Positions 1 through 7,737 of a stretch of 14,487 nt of DNA are shown here, one piece after another. The notes under the pieces are model-generated. The model had not been told where the DNA came from. It was given only the letters and a program-made list of their open reading frames with translations, and did no database searches. This stretch comes from Pseudomonadota bacterium (lineage in GTDB: Bacteria > Pseudomonadota > Alphaproteobacteria > Rhizobiales > Hyphomicrobiaceae), in NCBI GenBank assembly GCA_023430845.1, contig JAEYYJ010000271.1, forward strand, positions 1 through 14,487, given 5' to 3'. The number at the start of each line of letters is the position of its first letter. Within the stretch, counting starts at the first letter, position 1. A program made the translations under genes and the position numbers.

Positions 1-2243
1 GGTAGCGTGATGGAGATGCGAGCACCAGTATCGGCGCCATCCGGGCCGGCTGGTGCGTCATCGAGTACCAAGGTTCCCCCGTGCTGCTCGACGATTTTCT
101 GGACGATCGCGAGGCCAAGGCCTGTGCCCTTGCGGCCCTTGGTCGTCACATAGGGTTCGAGCAGGCGCGAACGGTTCTGCTTGGGCAGACCAGGACCGTT
201 GTCCATGACTTCGATGGTCACGCGCTCGTCATTCTTGGTCACGATGGCGCGCACGCGGCCCTGAAAGCCTGCCGGCGCATCGGAGGCCTCGGCGCGCGTC
301 TGCACGGCCTCTGTTGCGTTCTTTACGAGGTTCGTCAGAGCCTGCGCGAGCAAGCGTCCATCGCACGGAATGACGACCGCATCAGACGGCAAGTCCGTCT
401 CGTATGTGATAGCGGGATGTGACTCGCGATACTGGATCATCGGCTCCAGCACGACCTCCTTGATATCCTGCGGCGCGAATGTCGGCATCGGAACGCGTGC
501 GAAGGCCGCGAACTCGTCGACCATGTTCTTGATGTCTCCGACCTGCCGGACGATCGTGTCCGTCAGTTTGTCGAAGGTCTCGCGGTCGTCATGTATGACG
601 CGGCCGTACTTGCGGCGGATGCGCTCGGCCGAAAGCTGGATCGGAGTCAGCGGGTTCTTGATTTCGTGGGCGATCCTTCGGGCGACATCGCCCCAGGCGG
701 AAGTACGCTGAGCCGCGATCAGCTCGGTGATGTCATCGAACGTGACGACGCTCCCCTGATCCTCGCCGCCCTGCGCCTGCTCCTTGGTCATCTGGACAGC
801 GAAGACGCGCTCTTCATCGCCAACCATCATGGTGATCTGGCCATGGACGCGGTTCTTGGCCTGGAACTGCTCGGCCGTTTCGGAGCAGTGCCGACCGAGC
901 GCCGGAATAGCCTCCACGAGGGGACGCCCGAGAATGTCGTCCGCCTTGATGCCGAGAAGGCGTTCGGCGGAGGGATTGGCAATGCGGACGACACCATCCG
1001 CGTCGATGCCAATGACGCCGGCGCTGACGCCCGAGAGCATAGCCTCCATGAAGCGGCGACGCTCGTCGAGCTGATCGTTGACCGCGACGAGTGCGCTGCG
1101 CTGGCGGTGAAGCTCGCGTGTCATGAGATTGAAGTCGTTCGACAGGCGCCGCAGATCGCCTTCGCCGCGGTAGAGCGGCAGCTCGACGCTCAAGTCGCCC
1201 GTCGCCACTTGTTGCGCGGCGCGGATCAGGCGGCGGATCGGCGCGACGAGCTGGCTCGCGAACCACAGGCCTACCCAAATCGCTGCCAGCACACCCGTAA
1301 GCGAGAGCATGAAGTACATCATGCCATGCACGAGCTTGAGACCGCCACGCGCCTGCAACAGCCGCTCGTACTCGGCAACACCTGCTTCCGTACGCTTCAA
1401 ATGGCCGACCACACGCGGGCTGATCCGCCGCGCGCCATAGAGATAATGACCTGGATAGCGCGTGAGCTTGGTAACGGCTGCAATTCGGTTGCTCTCGGAC
1501 GCCATGAGGAGCGGCACCTGCCCAGCCTCTACCTGCGCTATGGCCTCCGCACCGGGCGGCTCATAGGCGACGCCCCCGTTCATGCTCGTCGAGAATATGA
1601 CTTTGCCCTGGGCGTCGATGACCGAGACAAGCGTCAGGTCGCGCAATCCGGCCTGGGCGAGCACCAGATTGCGCCATGCCTGATCACCACCCGGATCCCC
1701 ATCACCAGGCGGCACCGCATCGTCGAGATCCTTGGCCATGTTGACCATGTCGGTGCGGATCACTTGCCCGTGCTCGGCGACGTAAGCGCGTGCCACATCG
1801 AGCGAGTTCGCGACAATGCTCCGCGTGCGCGTCGCGAACCAGTTGTCGAGTGAGCGGGAGAAGGTTGTGGTCGCGGCCAGCGCCAGCAGCAATGCCGGCA
1901 AGGCGGAGATCAGCGCGAACAGAAAGACGATACGAATATGCACCCGTGCGCCGGGCAGACGCGTGCGCCAAGCGCGCCATAGGCCGTAAGCCTGGGCGCC
2001 GATCACGGCCAGCATGGCGATGATCAACACCACGTTGACCAGCAGCACCAGCAGCACCACGTCATTGCGCGGCGCGATGGGGGTCAATCCGGTGAGAATG
2101 AGATAGGTCGCGAGGCCGGAGACGAGCGCCAGCACGACGATCGCGAGGCCGAGCCAGAAGGCGCGCGGGCTCGATCCCGGCAGCCCCGATTCGGGCACAC
2201 CGGAAAGGATTGAGCGTCGATTTGTTGTGTCTTGTGCGCCCAT
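1..2243 (-). CDS. ntrY: Nitrogen regulation sensor histidine kinase NtrY (C-terminus cut by window edge)
   Basis: Membrane-bound kinase of the NtrY/NtrX two-component system, which controls nitrogen (and in some species redox) responses in alphaproteobacteria. I read 747 codons from ATG 2243; only the last residues are missing. Hydrophobic segments lie at about residues 29-50, 62-82 and 104-126, with a fourth at 305-328. The region 128-304 would be extracytoplasmic. A HAMP linker (about 329-383) and a PAS domain (about 395-505) follow. The HisKA H-box HEIKNPLTPIQLSAER has phospho-accepting His526. The ATPase domain has the N-box NLVKNATEA (Asn642), DNGPGL and GTGLGLAI. The start is fixed by an AAGAGAG ribosome site about 5 nt upstream and an in-frame TAA at 2250-2252. 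It lies downstream of ntrC on the same strand, across a 379-nt gap. ntrX is expected beyond the left edge but is not visible. Confidence 0.95.
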   Translation of the reverse strand, partial: MGAQDTTNRRSILSGVPESGLPGSSPRAFWLGLAIVVLALVSGLATYLILTGLTPIAPRNDVVLLVLLVNVVLIIAMLAVIGAQAYGLWRAWRTRLPGARVHIRIVFLFALISALPALLLALAATTTFSRSLDNWFATRTRSIVANSLDVARAYVAEHGQVIRTDMVNMAKDLDDAVPPGDGDPGGDQAWRNLVLAQAGLRDLTLVSVIDAQGKVIFSTSMNGGVAYEPPGAEAIAQVEAGQVPLLMASESNRIAAVTKLTRYPGHYLYGARRISPRVVGHLKRTEAGVAEYERLLQARGGLKLVHGMMYFMLSLTGVLAAIWVGLWFASQLVAPIRRLIRAAQQVATGDLSVELPLYRGEGDLRRLSNDFNLMTRELHRQRSALVAVNDQLDERRRFMEAMLSGVSAGVIGIDADGVVRIANPSAERLLGIKADDILGRPLVEAIPALGRHCSETAEQFQAKNRVHGQITMMVGDEERVFAVQMTKEQAQGGEDQGSVVTFDDITELIAAQRTSAWGDVARRIAHEIKNPLTPIQLSAERIRRKYGRVIHDDRETFDKLTDTIVRQVGDIKNMVDEFAAFARVPMPTFAPQDIKEVVLEPMIQYRESHPAITYETDLPSDAVVIPCDGRLLAQALTNLVKNATEAVQTRAEASDAPAGFQGRVRAIVTKNDERVTIEVMDNGPGLPKQNRSRLLEPYVTTKGRKGTGLGLAIVQKIVEQHGGTLVLDDAPAGPDGADTGARISITL

Positions 2244-2622
2244 GCTCTCTTATGTTCCGAACGATGCCACGGGGCGTCCCGAGGGCCTGTGACCCACCGG
2301 GAGCAGCAGCGCAGCAACGACTTCCGGAGCGATTCTCCGAGGGCCCCGGAAAATTCCGACGGTCCTTGTTTATCTTCTGTCATCAAGTGCTTGGAACGGG
2401 ATCGTCGCGCCTCGATCAGGCATGACACGACTGATGATCCGACTGCCCAGCACCCCTGGCTCGATGTCGTGCCAGCCAATATGACACAAACTGTGTCTTT
2501 CTGGCGACAAGGCCTGCCACACCTTTATGTGACCAGCCGCGGGCAGCCTTTTTGTGGATAGACTCTGGACGGCGCGCCGCATCCGAGGCAGCGCGTCCGC
2601 TACCAGTTTAAATGGGCGCGCC
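2244..2622. other. ntrC-ntrY intergenic region with small palindromes, no gene seen
   Basis: This 379-nt spacer should hold the ntrY promoter on the minus strand, but I found no convincing -35/-10 or -24/-12 pair. It holds short perfect inverted repeats: CGGAG/CTCCG (2325-2339), CGGAA-AA-TTCCG (2347-2358) and GACACA-AAC-TGTGTC (2483-2497). Two copies of the palindromic octamer GGCGCGCC lie at 2571-2578 and 2615-2622; the second abuts the ntrC stop codon. The two copies could pair across a 36-nt loop, but no T-run follows, so I do not call a terminator. Open frames crossing the spacer (for example 2084-2479 minus) look like chance frames. Confidence 0.6.
2483..2497. repeat. Inverted repeat GACACA-N3-TGTGTC upstream of ntrY
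   Basis: A perfect 6-bp arm dyad with a 3-nt centre, about 240 nt upstream of the ntrY start. The half-site ATGACAC recurs nearby at 2421-2427 (ATGACACGA versus ATGACACAA at 2481). That is the pattern expected of a dimeric regulator site, but chance is possible and no regulator is identified. Confidence 0.4.
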
Positions 2623-4074
2623 TTAGCCCTGCGGACCCTTGAAGACCTGAATATCGAGGCTCTGAATCTTCTCGCGCAGCGTATTCCGGTTGAGTCCAAG
2701 CAGCTCGGCGGCACGGATCTGATTACCACGCGTGGCTGCGAGAGCGGCCGTGATCAGCGGCATCTCAACCTGACGGAGAATGCGCCGGTAGAGGCCCGGC
2801 GGCGGCAGGTCCTTTCCGAAGCCGGCGAAGTGACGGGCGAGATGGCCCTCCACCAGCTCCGAGAGCCCGCGCGAAGTATCCGCGGCTGCATCCTGCTCGT
2901 GAGCCGCTGGCGCCAGCTCGGCAAGCTCGCCATCGACGATTTCGGCACTGATGGTGTCTTGCGAGTAGAGGGCGGCGAGGCGGCGCACGAGGTTCTCGAG
3001 CTCGCGCACGTTACCGGGCCATGAGTGCTTGCGCAGGCGGTCCAGAGCTCCCGGCGCCAGCGCTTTCTGCCCAAGGCCTTCGCGGGCCGCGATGCGCAGA
3101 AAGTGGCGGGCGAGGTCGCCGATATCCTCGGCGCGTTCGCGCAGCGGCGGTAGACGCACGGGCACGACGTTGAGGCGATAATAGAGATCCTCGCGGAAAG
3201 CGCCCTGCTGGATCTGCTGACGCAGGTCACGATGCGTGGCGGCAATGATGCGCACATTCGTCTTGATCGGCGTGCGGCCCCCAACCGTCGTGTACTCGCC
3301 CTCCTGCAGCACGCGCAGAAGTCGCGTCTGCGCTTCGAGCGGCATGTCGCCGATCTCGTCCAGGAAGAGCGTACCACCTTCAGCCTGCTCGAAGCGGCCT
3401 TGCGTGCGCACTTGGGCACCCGTGAAGGCACCCTTCTCGTGACCGAAAAGCTCGCTCTCGATGAGCTCGCGCGGGATCGCCGCCATGTTAATCGCGACGA
3501 ACGGCCCCGTCCGGCGCTTGGAGAAATCGTGCAGCACGCGCGCAACGAGTTCCTTACCCGTACCGGACTCGCCGGTGATCATCACGGTGAGATCCGTCTG
3601 CGTGAGGCGCGCAATGACGCGGTAGATCTCCTGCATGGCAGCCGAGCGGCCGATGAGCGGAAGCTCCTCGTTGTCCCCCTCGGGACTGCGCTCACGCTTT
3701 CTGCCAGGCTCCGCCAGCGCGCGCCCGACGACACCGACGAGTTCGGGCAAATCGAACGGCTTCGGCAGGTATTCGTAGGCGCCCTTCTCCGCCGCCGTGA
3801 TCGCCGTCATCAGCGTGTTCTGCGCGCTCATGACAATGACTGGAAGCTCCGGCCGCGCCTTCTTGATGCGCGGGATGAGGTCGAACGCGTTCTCGTCGGG
3901 CATGATCACGTCGGTGATCACCACGTCGCCCTCGCCCTGCGAGACCCAGCGCCAGAGTGTTGCGGCATTGCCGGTCGCGCGTGGCGAATAACCGGCGCGC
4001 GCCAGTGCCTGGTTCAGCACGGTGCGAATGGCCGCATCGTCGTCGGCTATGAGAATGGTTCCGCGTGCCATCAT
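2623..4074 (-). CDS. ntrC: Nitrogen response regulator NtrC (sigma-54 activator)
   Basis: Response regulator paired with NtrB. Phosphorylated NtrC remodels sigma-54 RNA polymerase at nitrogen-assimilation promoters. The 483-residue protein has the full family layout. The receiver domain has acidic pocket Asp11-13, phosphoacceptor Asp55 in VITDVIMPD and Lys105 in LPKPFDL. The AAA+ domain has Walker A GESGTGKE (168-175), the sigma-54 loop GAFTGA (215-220) and Walker [13 protein letters not shown] (about 233-244). A C-terminal Fis-type HTH (about 445-475) contains [20 protein letters not shown]. An intact GAFTGA means it should use sigma-54, unlike Rhodobacter capsulatus NtrC, which is known to act without it. 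The start is ATGATGA: ATG at 4074 (or 4071) overlaps the ntrB stop, with an AGAGAGG ribosome site just upstream, implying translational coupling. The stop is TAA at 2625-2623. Confidence 0.97.
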   Translation of the reverse strand: MMARGTILIADDDAAIRTVLNQALARAGYSPRATGNAATLWRWVSQGEGDVVITDVIMPDENAFDLIPRIKKARPELPVIVMSAQNTLMTAITAAEKGAYEYLPKPFDLPELVGVVGRALAEPGRKRERSPEGDNEELPLIGRSAAMQEIYRVIARLTQTDLTVMITGESGTGKELVARVLHDFSKRRTGPFVAINMAAIPRELIESELFGHEKGAFTGAQVRTQGRFEQAEGGTLFLDEIGDMPLEAQTRLLRVLQEGEYTTVGGRTPIKTNVRIIAATHRDLRQQIQQGAFREDLYYRLNVVPVRLPPLRERAEDIGDLARHFLRIAAREGLGQKALAPGALDRLRKHSWPGNVRELENLVRRLAALYSQDTISAEIVDGELAELAPAAHEQDAAADTSRGLSELVEGHLARHFAGFGKDLPPPGLYRRILRQVEMPLITAALAATRGNQIRAAELLGLNRNTLREKIQSLDIQVFKGPQG

Positions 4075-5231
4075 GGGCCTCTCTTGCTCAGGTCACCAGT
4101 GCGCTCCTGCATGGGCAGGAGCACACGGAAGACAGTCTTGCGGGGTTCGCTATCGCACTCGATGATCCCGCCATGATCACCGACGATCTTCGCAACGAGC
4201 GCGAGGCCGAGCCCCGTGCCCGTCCGTTTGGTCGTGACGAAGGGATCGAAAAGGTGGGAACGCACGGCCTCGGCAATGCCCGGGCCGTTGTCCTCGATCT
4301 CGATCATGAGGGGGAGCGCGACGCGCGCGCGAGAACCCGGCACCGAAAGCCGGACGCCGGGCCGGAATGCCGTGGTGAGAACGATGCGGCTGCCGCCGTC
4401 CTGCGTCTCGCTCAGGGCTTCGGCAGCGTTCTTCACGAGATTGAGGAAGGCCTGCACGAGCTTGTCACGGTTTCCCGGGATCGGCGGCAGCGAGGGATCA
4501 TACTGTTCGTTGATGCGAATGCCGCGCCCGAACCCGCTCTCTGCGATCCGCTTCACGTGATCGAGGACGTCGTGAATGTTGACCGGCTCGGTCGCAAGCG
4601 GGCGCTCGTCGCCGAAGACTTCCATGCGGTCGACGAGATTGCGAATGCGGTCCGTCTCAGCGCAGATGAGGCGGGCGAGCGCGCGATCCTCATCCGAGAG
4701 CGAGGGCTCGAGGAGTTGGGCCGCACCACGAATGCCCGACAGCGGATTCTTGATCTCGTGCGCGAGCACGGCGGCCAGCCCCGAGACCGAGCGCGCGGCT
4801 GCACGATGCGTGAGCTGGCGCTCGATCATCTGCGCCATGGAGCGCTGCTGCAGCATGAGCAGCACGAGGTCCGGCGCATCGGGCAATGGCCCGCCATAAA
4901 TGTCGACGAGGCGCGGCGCCTGAACCTTCGGCGTCGAGATCAGCACGCCGTACTCGTTGACGGTCGAGCCTGTGCGGGCAACCTGGCGCGCGAGCGCGAT
5001 GAGGGGGCAATCGTCGCTGACGATCGAGCCGATCTGCTGGCGCTTGAGAACGGCCTGGCTCGATTGGAAGAATGTCTCTGCGGCGACATTGGCGTAGATC
5101 ACGCGCTCGTCGGCAGCGAGGACGATAATCGGGTGGGGAAGTGCGCCAACGAGCACATCGTGCTCGATGTGGCGCCGCGTCGTGATGGGCGGCAGTGGCG
5201 GGGCGCGCTCGGGCGTGCGGTCGGTGCTCAT
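4071..5231 (-). CDS. ntrB: Nitrogen regulation sensor histidine kinase/phosphatase NtrB
   Basis: Soluble kinase/phosphatase that sets NtrC phosphorylation, normally under PII (GlnB) control. I choose ATG 5231 ([15 protein letters not shown]), giving 386 residues, the usual NtrB length. The frame is open up to 5462, but that extra stretch lies antisense-in-phase over the 3' end of dusB and does not read like protein. A PAS domain covers about 25-130. The H-box [18 protein letters not shown] has His158. The ATPase domain has NLVKNAAEA (Asn268), DNGPGI (about 314-319) and GTGLGLALV (about 338-346). No membrane segment or signal peptide is visible. Its ATG overlaps the dusB TGA by four bases (5228-5231) and its TGA overlaps the ntrC ATG by four (4071-4074), so the three genes are probably translationally coupled. 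Confidence 0.96.
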   Translation of the reverse strand: MSTDRTPERAPPLPPITTRRHIEHDVLVGALPHPIIVLAADERVIYANVAAETFFQSSQAVLKRQQIGSIVSDDCPLIALARQVARTGSTVNEYGVLISTPKVQAPRLVDIYGGPLPDAPDLVLLMLQQRSMAQMIERQLTHRAAARSVSGLAAVLAHEIKNPLSGIRGAAQLLEPSLSDEDRALARLICAETDRIRNLVDRMEVFGDERPLATEPVNIHDVLDHVKRIAESGFGRGIRINEQYDPSLPPIPGNRDKLVQAFLNLVKNAAEALSETQDGGSRIVLTTAFRPGVRLSVPGSRARVALPLMIEIEDNGPGIAEAVRSHLFDPFVTTKRTGTGLGLALVAKIVGDHGGIIECDSEPRKTVFRVLLPMQERTGDLSKRGP

Positions 5232-6301
5232 GCAGCCGCCCCTTCGAGATGCGGAACCGACGCATAGAAGCGCGCCAGTCCCGCGAGCAATCGTGCGGGA
5301 TCGGTCTCCGTGCACAGGCTTTGGCGCGTGGCCTTGATGACAGCGGGCGGTGCGCCGCTCGTCTCCAGGTACCAGGCCACATGCTTCCTCGCATTGCGCA
5401 GGCCTAGGAAGCTGCCGTAGTGGCCGAGCATGGCTTCGATATGCGCAAGCGCGATCGCGCATTGCTCTTCGAGCGATGGCGCACCAGGATCATGGCCCGT
5501 TGCCAGCGACGTTGCAATCCGCGCGGGCTGCCAAGGTGCGCCGTAAGCACCGCGACCGATCATGACGCCATCGGCGCCCGAAGCGTCGAGTGCGGCGCGC
5601 GCATCCTCCGGCGAACAGATATCGCCGTTGACGATGACCGGGATCGAAACGGCTTCCTTGACGCGGCGAACGAAGTGCCAGTCCGCCTTGTCCTTGAAGA
5701 ACTGACAGCGCGTGCGGCCATGGACTGTCACGAGTGCGATGCCGGCAGCTTCGGCGCGCCTTGCAAGCTCGGGGGCGTTGAGATGTGCATGATCCCAGCC
5801 CATACGCATCTTGAGGGTCACGGGGACACGAACCGCTCCGATCGTTGCAGCGATCAAACCAATCGCGTGATCGAGATCGCGCATTAGCGCGCTACCCGAG
5901 AGCTTGCCCGTCACCTCGCGCGCCGGACATCCCATATTGATATCGATGATATCAGCGCCGAGGCCTTCGGCGATGCGTGCGCCTTCAGCCATCCACCGCG
6001 CTTCGCGTCCGGCGAGTTGCATCACAAAGGGCCGCGCTCCCGCGAATGCAGTGCGCCGAACCATGTCCGGCCGCTCGCGCACAAGCTCGTCGCTGGCCAC
6101 CATCTCCGAAACGACGTATTCCGCGCCGCATTGCTGAGCAGCCTGACGGAAAGGCAGATCCGATACGCCTGACATCGGCGCCAGCAGAACCCGACTGGCC
6201 AGCACACTGCCGCCTATAGCCAATCCAGGCGCACGAAGATCGGTTGCAGGCACGTCGCCTGCGTCCTCCCTGCCCAGTTCAAAGTCTGGCTGCCCGCTCA
6301 T
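5228..6301 (-). CDS. dusB: tRNA-dihydrouridine synthase DusB (NifR3)
   Basis: FMN-dependent enzyme that reduces specific uridines to dihydrouridine in the tRNA D-loop using NADPH. In alphaproteobacteria it is classically the first gene of the nifR3-ntrB-ntrC operon. The 357-residue TIM-barrel protein shows the FMN-binding start [14 protein letters not shown] (39-52), the catalytic Cys125 in [17 protein letters not shown] (131-140), HGRTR (194-198), VNGDI (224-228) and the phosphate-binding GRGAYGAPW (249-257). The C-terminal half has the helical domain that contacts tRNA. A GGCAGG ribosome site lies 2 nt before the ATG, and a strong promoter sits just upstream. The first 25 residues precede the conserved core and are variable. 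The TGA overlaps the ntrB ATG, consistent with co-transcription. Confidence 0.96.
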   Translation of the reverse strand: MSGQPDFELGREDAGDVPATDLRAPGLAIGGSVLASRVLLAPMSGVSDLPFRQAAQQCGAEYVVSEMVASDELVRERPDMVRRTAFAGARPFVMQLAGREARWMAEGARIAEGLGADIIDINMGCPAREVTGKLSGSALMRDLDHAIGLIAATIGAVRVPVTLKMRMGWDHAHLNAPELARRAEAAGIALVTVHGRTRCQFFKDKADWHFVRRVKEAVSIPVIVNGDICSPEDARAALDASGADGVMIGRGAYGAPWQPARIATSLATGHDPGAPSLEEQCAIALAHIEAMLGHYGSFLGLRNARKHVAWYLETSGAPPAVIKATRQSLCTETDPARLLAGLARFYASVPHLEGAAA

Positions 6302-6322
6302 TACCTGCCCTATTTTCGAGCA

Positions 6323-6351
6323 AGATTACACCCTGCCCAATAATTGTTCAA
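6323..6351 (-). promoter_or_regulatory. Sigma-70-type promoter of the dusB-ntrBC operon
   Basis: On the minus strand, TTGAAC (6351-6346) and TAATCT (6328-6323) are separated by exactly 17 nt. They match the TTGACA and TATAAT consensus at 4 of 6 positions each. The predicted start near 6316 would give a leader of only about 15 nt, just enough for the GGCAGG ribosome site at 6309-6304. This is the best promoter-like sequence I can see in the window. Confidence 0.65.
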
Positions 6352-6371
6352 ACTAGAGAATGAAACTGCCC

Positions 6372-6402
6372 TTCGCAAGTGCGAAATTGCACTGCAATGT
6401 GC
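6372..6402. promoter_or_regulatory. Nested inverted repeats, candidate operator between dusB and ispDF
   Basis: Three overlapping dyads are packed into 31 nt: TTCGCA-AG-TGCGAA (6372-6385), AGTGC-N6-GCACT (6378-6393) and ATTGC-ACT-GCAAT (6386-6398). GCAC-N6-GTGC (6389-6402) runs through the last one and resembles the enteric NtrC site GCAC-N7-GTGC, but its spacer is one base short. The cluster begins about 20 nt upstream of the dusB -35 element. It could bind NtrC (autoregulation of this operon is known in related bacteria) or another dimeric regulator of either divergent gene. Confidence 0.45.
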
Positions 6403-6507
6403 GGCCATTGCGCAGGCGGCCGGCCCGGCCTATGACCGGAAGCGCAAGATTTGGATTTGCTTCGTTTTTGCCCGAGAGCGCACGCACATCGGACGTTCGC
6501 ACATTTT

Positions 6508-6517
6508 GGGGGCAGGG
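6508..6517 (+). promoter_or_regulatory. Ribosome binding site favouring the TTG start of ispDF
   Basis: The purine-rich GGGGGCAGGG lies 2 nt (from the AGGG) to 7 nt (from the GGGGG) before the TTG at 6520. The only upstream ATG in frame (6451) lacks a comparable site and would add 23 residues without family resemblance. A GTG at 6532 is too far from the site and would clip the first strand of IspD. Confidence 0.5.
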
Positions 6518-6519
6518 CT

Positions 6520-7704
6520 TTGTCAACCATAGTGATCATCGTTGCCGCAGGGCGGGGGAGCCGCGCCGGCAGTTCCGCCACCGTGCCTAAGCAGTACGCC
6601 GATCTTGGAGGCGTCCCCATGCTCGCGCGGACACTCGAGGCCTTTGCGAGCCATCGCGATATCACCCACGTCCTGACCGTGATCCACCCGAACGACATGC
6701 TGCGCTATCAGGCCGCCGCTCAGCGCGTTTCGGGTAAGCTGCTGCCGCCGGTGACCGGCGGCGCTAGCCGCCAGATCTCCGTCCATCATGGGCTCGAGGC
6801 GCTTACCCAGCTCAACCCGAAGCAGGTTCTCATCCACGACGCAGCACGACCGTTCGTGACGCACGCGCTGATCGATCGCGTCATTGGAGCGCTTGCGGCC
6901 TCGCCCGGCGCGCTGCCCGCACTGCCGCTGGCCGACACGCTCAAGCGCGCCGACCCTTCAGGCAAAGTCGCGGGAACTGTGGACCGCGCCGGCCTTTGGC
7001 GCGCAGAGACACCACAGGGTTTTCGCTATCCAGAGATCCTCGCGGCCCATCGCGCCGCCGAGGCGTCGGGCCGCAACGAGTTCACCGACGATTCAAGCCT
7101 CGCGGAATGGCACGGCGTCGTCTCCACGCTCGTTGAAGGCGATGCGCGCAACATCAAGATCACCACGGCGGAGGACTTGAGTTTGGCCCAGCAATCGTTC
7201 GGCCGCGCGACCTCGACGATCACCGACGTCCGGCATGGCACCGGCTTCGATGTGCATCGCTTCAGCGACGGCGATCACGTCTGGCTCTGCGGCGTGTCGA
7301 TCCCGCACACACACGCACTCGAAGGCCACTCCGATGCCGACGTCGGCCTGCACGCACTGACGGACGCCTTGCTCGGCGCCATCGCGGACGGCGACATCGG
7401 ACACCATTTCCCGCCGAGCGACATGCGCTGGAAAGGCGCGCGATCCGAGATCTTTCTTGCCGAGGCCGCACGGCGCGTCGCTGCCGCCGGCTACCAGATC
7501 GGCAATGTCGACGTCACGATCCTCTGCGAGGCACCGCGCATCGGGCCACACCGCGATGCCATGCGCAAGGAGATCGCGCGCATTCTCGGCATCAGCGATG
7601 GACGGGTCGGCGTCAAGGCGACGACGACGGAGACGCTCGGCTTCACAGGTCGCCGCGAAGGCATCGCCGCTATGGCGAGCGCGACAGTCATACGGCGCGG
7701 CTGA
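6520..7704 (+). CDS. ispDF: Bifunctional IspDF: MEP cytidylyltransferase / MECDP synthase
   Basis: A fusion of two enzymes of the non-mevalonate (MEP) isoprenoid pathway. IspD adds CMP from CTP to 2-C-methyl-D-erythritol 4-phosphate. IspF cyclises the later intermediate (after IspE) to 2-C-methyl-D-erythritol 2,4-cyclodiphosphate. With the TTG start the protein has 394 residues, normal for the fusion. The IspD half (about 1-235) shows IVAAGRGSRAG (7-17), VPKQY (22-26; Lys24), HDAARPF (Asp107), ADTLKR and AETPQGFRYP. The IspF half (about 240-394) shows zinc ligands Asp244 and His246 in FDVHRF, EGHSDADV (His270), GDIGHHFPP (291-299) and TTTETLGF (368-375). The fusion is common in alphaproteobacteria, as is its place divergent from dusB. 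I see no clear promoter of its own in the shared 218-nt spacer. An ATG at 6451 is the alternative start and is less likely. Confidence 0.95.
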   Translation: MSTIVIIVAAGRGSRAGSSATVPKQYADLGGVPMLARTLEAFASHRDITHVLTVIHPNDMLRYQAAAQRVSGKLLPPVTGGASRQISVHHGLEALTQLNPKQVLIHDAARPFVTHALIDRVIGALAASPGALPALPLADTLKRADPSGKVAGTVDRAGLWRAETPQGFRYPEILAAHRAAEASGRNEFTDDSSLAEWHGVVSTLVEGDARNIKITTAEDLSLAQQSFGRATSTITDVRHGTGFDVHRFSDGDHVWLCGVSIPHTHALEGHSDADVGLHALTDALLGAIADGDIGHHFPPSDMRWKGARSEIFLAEAARRVAAAGYQIGNVDVTILCEAPRIGPHRDAMRKEIARILGISDGRVGVKATTTETLGFTGRREGIAAMASATVIRRG

Positions 7705-7708
7705 GGCG

Positions 7709-7722
7709 AGGGGTACGCCCCT
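7709..7722. terminator. Short hairpin between convergent ispDF and pagL-like gene
   Basis: AGGGG-TACG-CCCCT forms a 5-bp GC-rich stem with a 4-nt loop, 4 nt after the ispDF stop and 15 nt from the stop of the convergent gene. In this 33-nt spacer it could slow polymerase from both sides. No T-run follows on either strand, so intrinsic termination is uncertain. Confidence 0.35.
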
Positions 7723-7737
7723 GCGCGACGGCATCAT

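Noticed and set aside
591..1853. A 420-codon open frame on the plus strand opposite ntrY
   Set aside because: It is the antisense shadow of a clearly conserved kinase; the product has no recognisable domain and arises from GC-rich codon bias.
2456..2474. TGGCACG on the minus strand upstream of ntrY, resembling a sigma-54 -24 element
   Set aside because: The expected GC of the -12 element is displaced by one base and the TT is missing; wrong spacing usually abolishes sigma-54 promoters.
2084..2479. A 131-codon minus-strand frame in the ntrC-ntrY gap
   Set aside because: It overlaps the ntrY N-terminus in another frame, and its product (Arg/Ser/Cys-rich) resembles no protein family.
2541..2555. 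GGGCAGCCTTTTTG on the plus strand, terminator-like
   Set aside because: Only a weak stem precedes the T-run and no plus-strand gene lies upstream.
2601..2625. TTTAAAT next to GGCGCGCC, resembling rare-cutter cloning sites
   Set aside because: It runs directly into the natural ntrC stop codon and no vector sequence is seen; chance in GC-rich DNA.
4065..5267. A 400-codon open frame on the plus strand opposite ntrB
   Set aside because: Antisense of ntrB, which carries all its family motifs; the antisense product looks like charge-rich noise.
5232..5462. Upstream extension of ntrB by 77 codons
   Set aside because: The extension lies within dusB, lacks PAS-family similarity, and the ATGA overlap at 5228-5231 gives the normal NtrB length.
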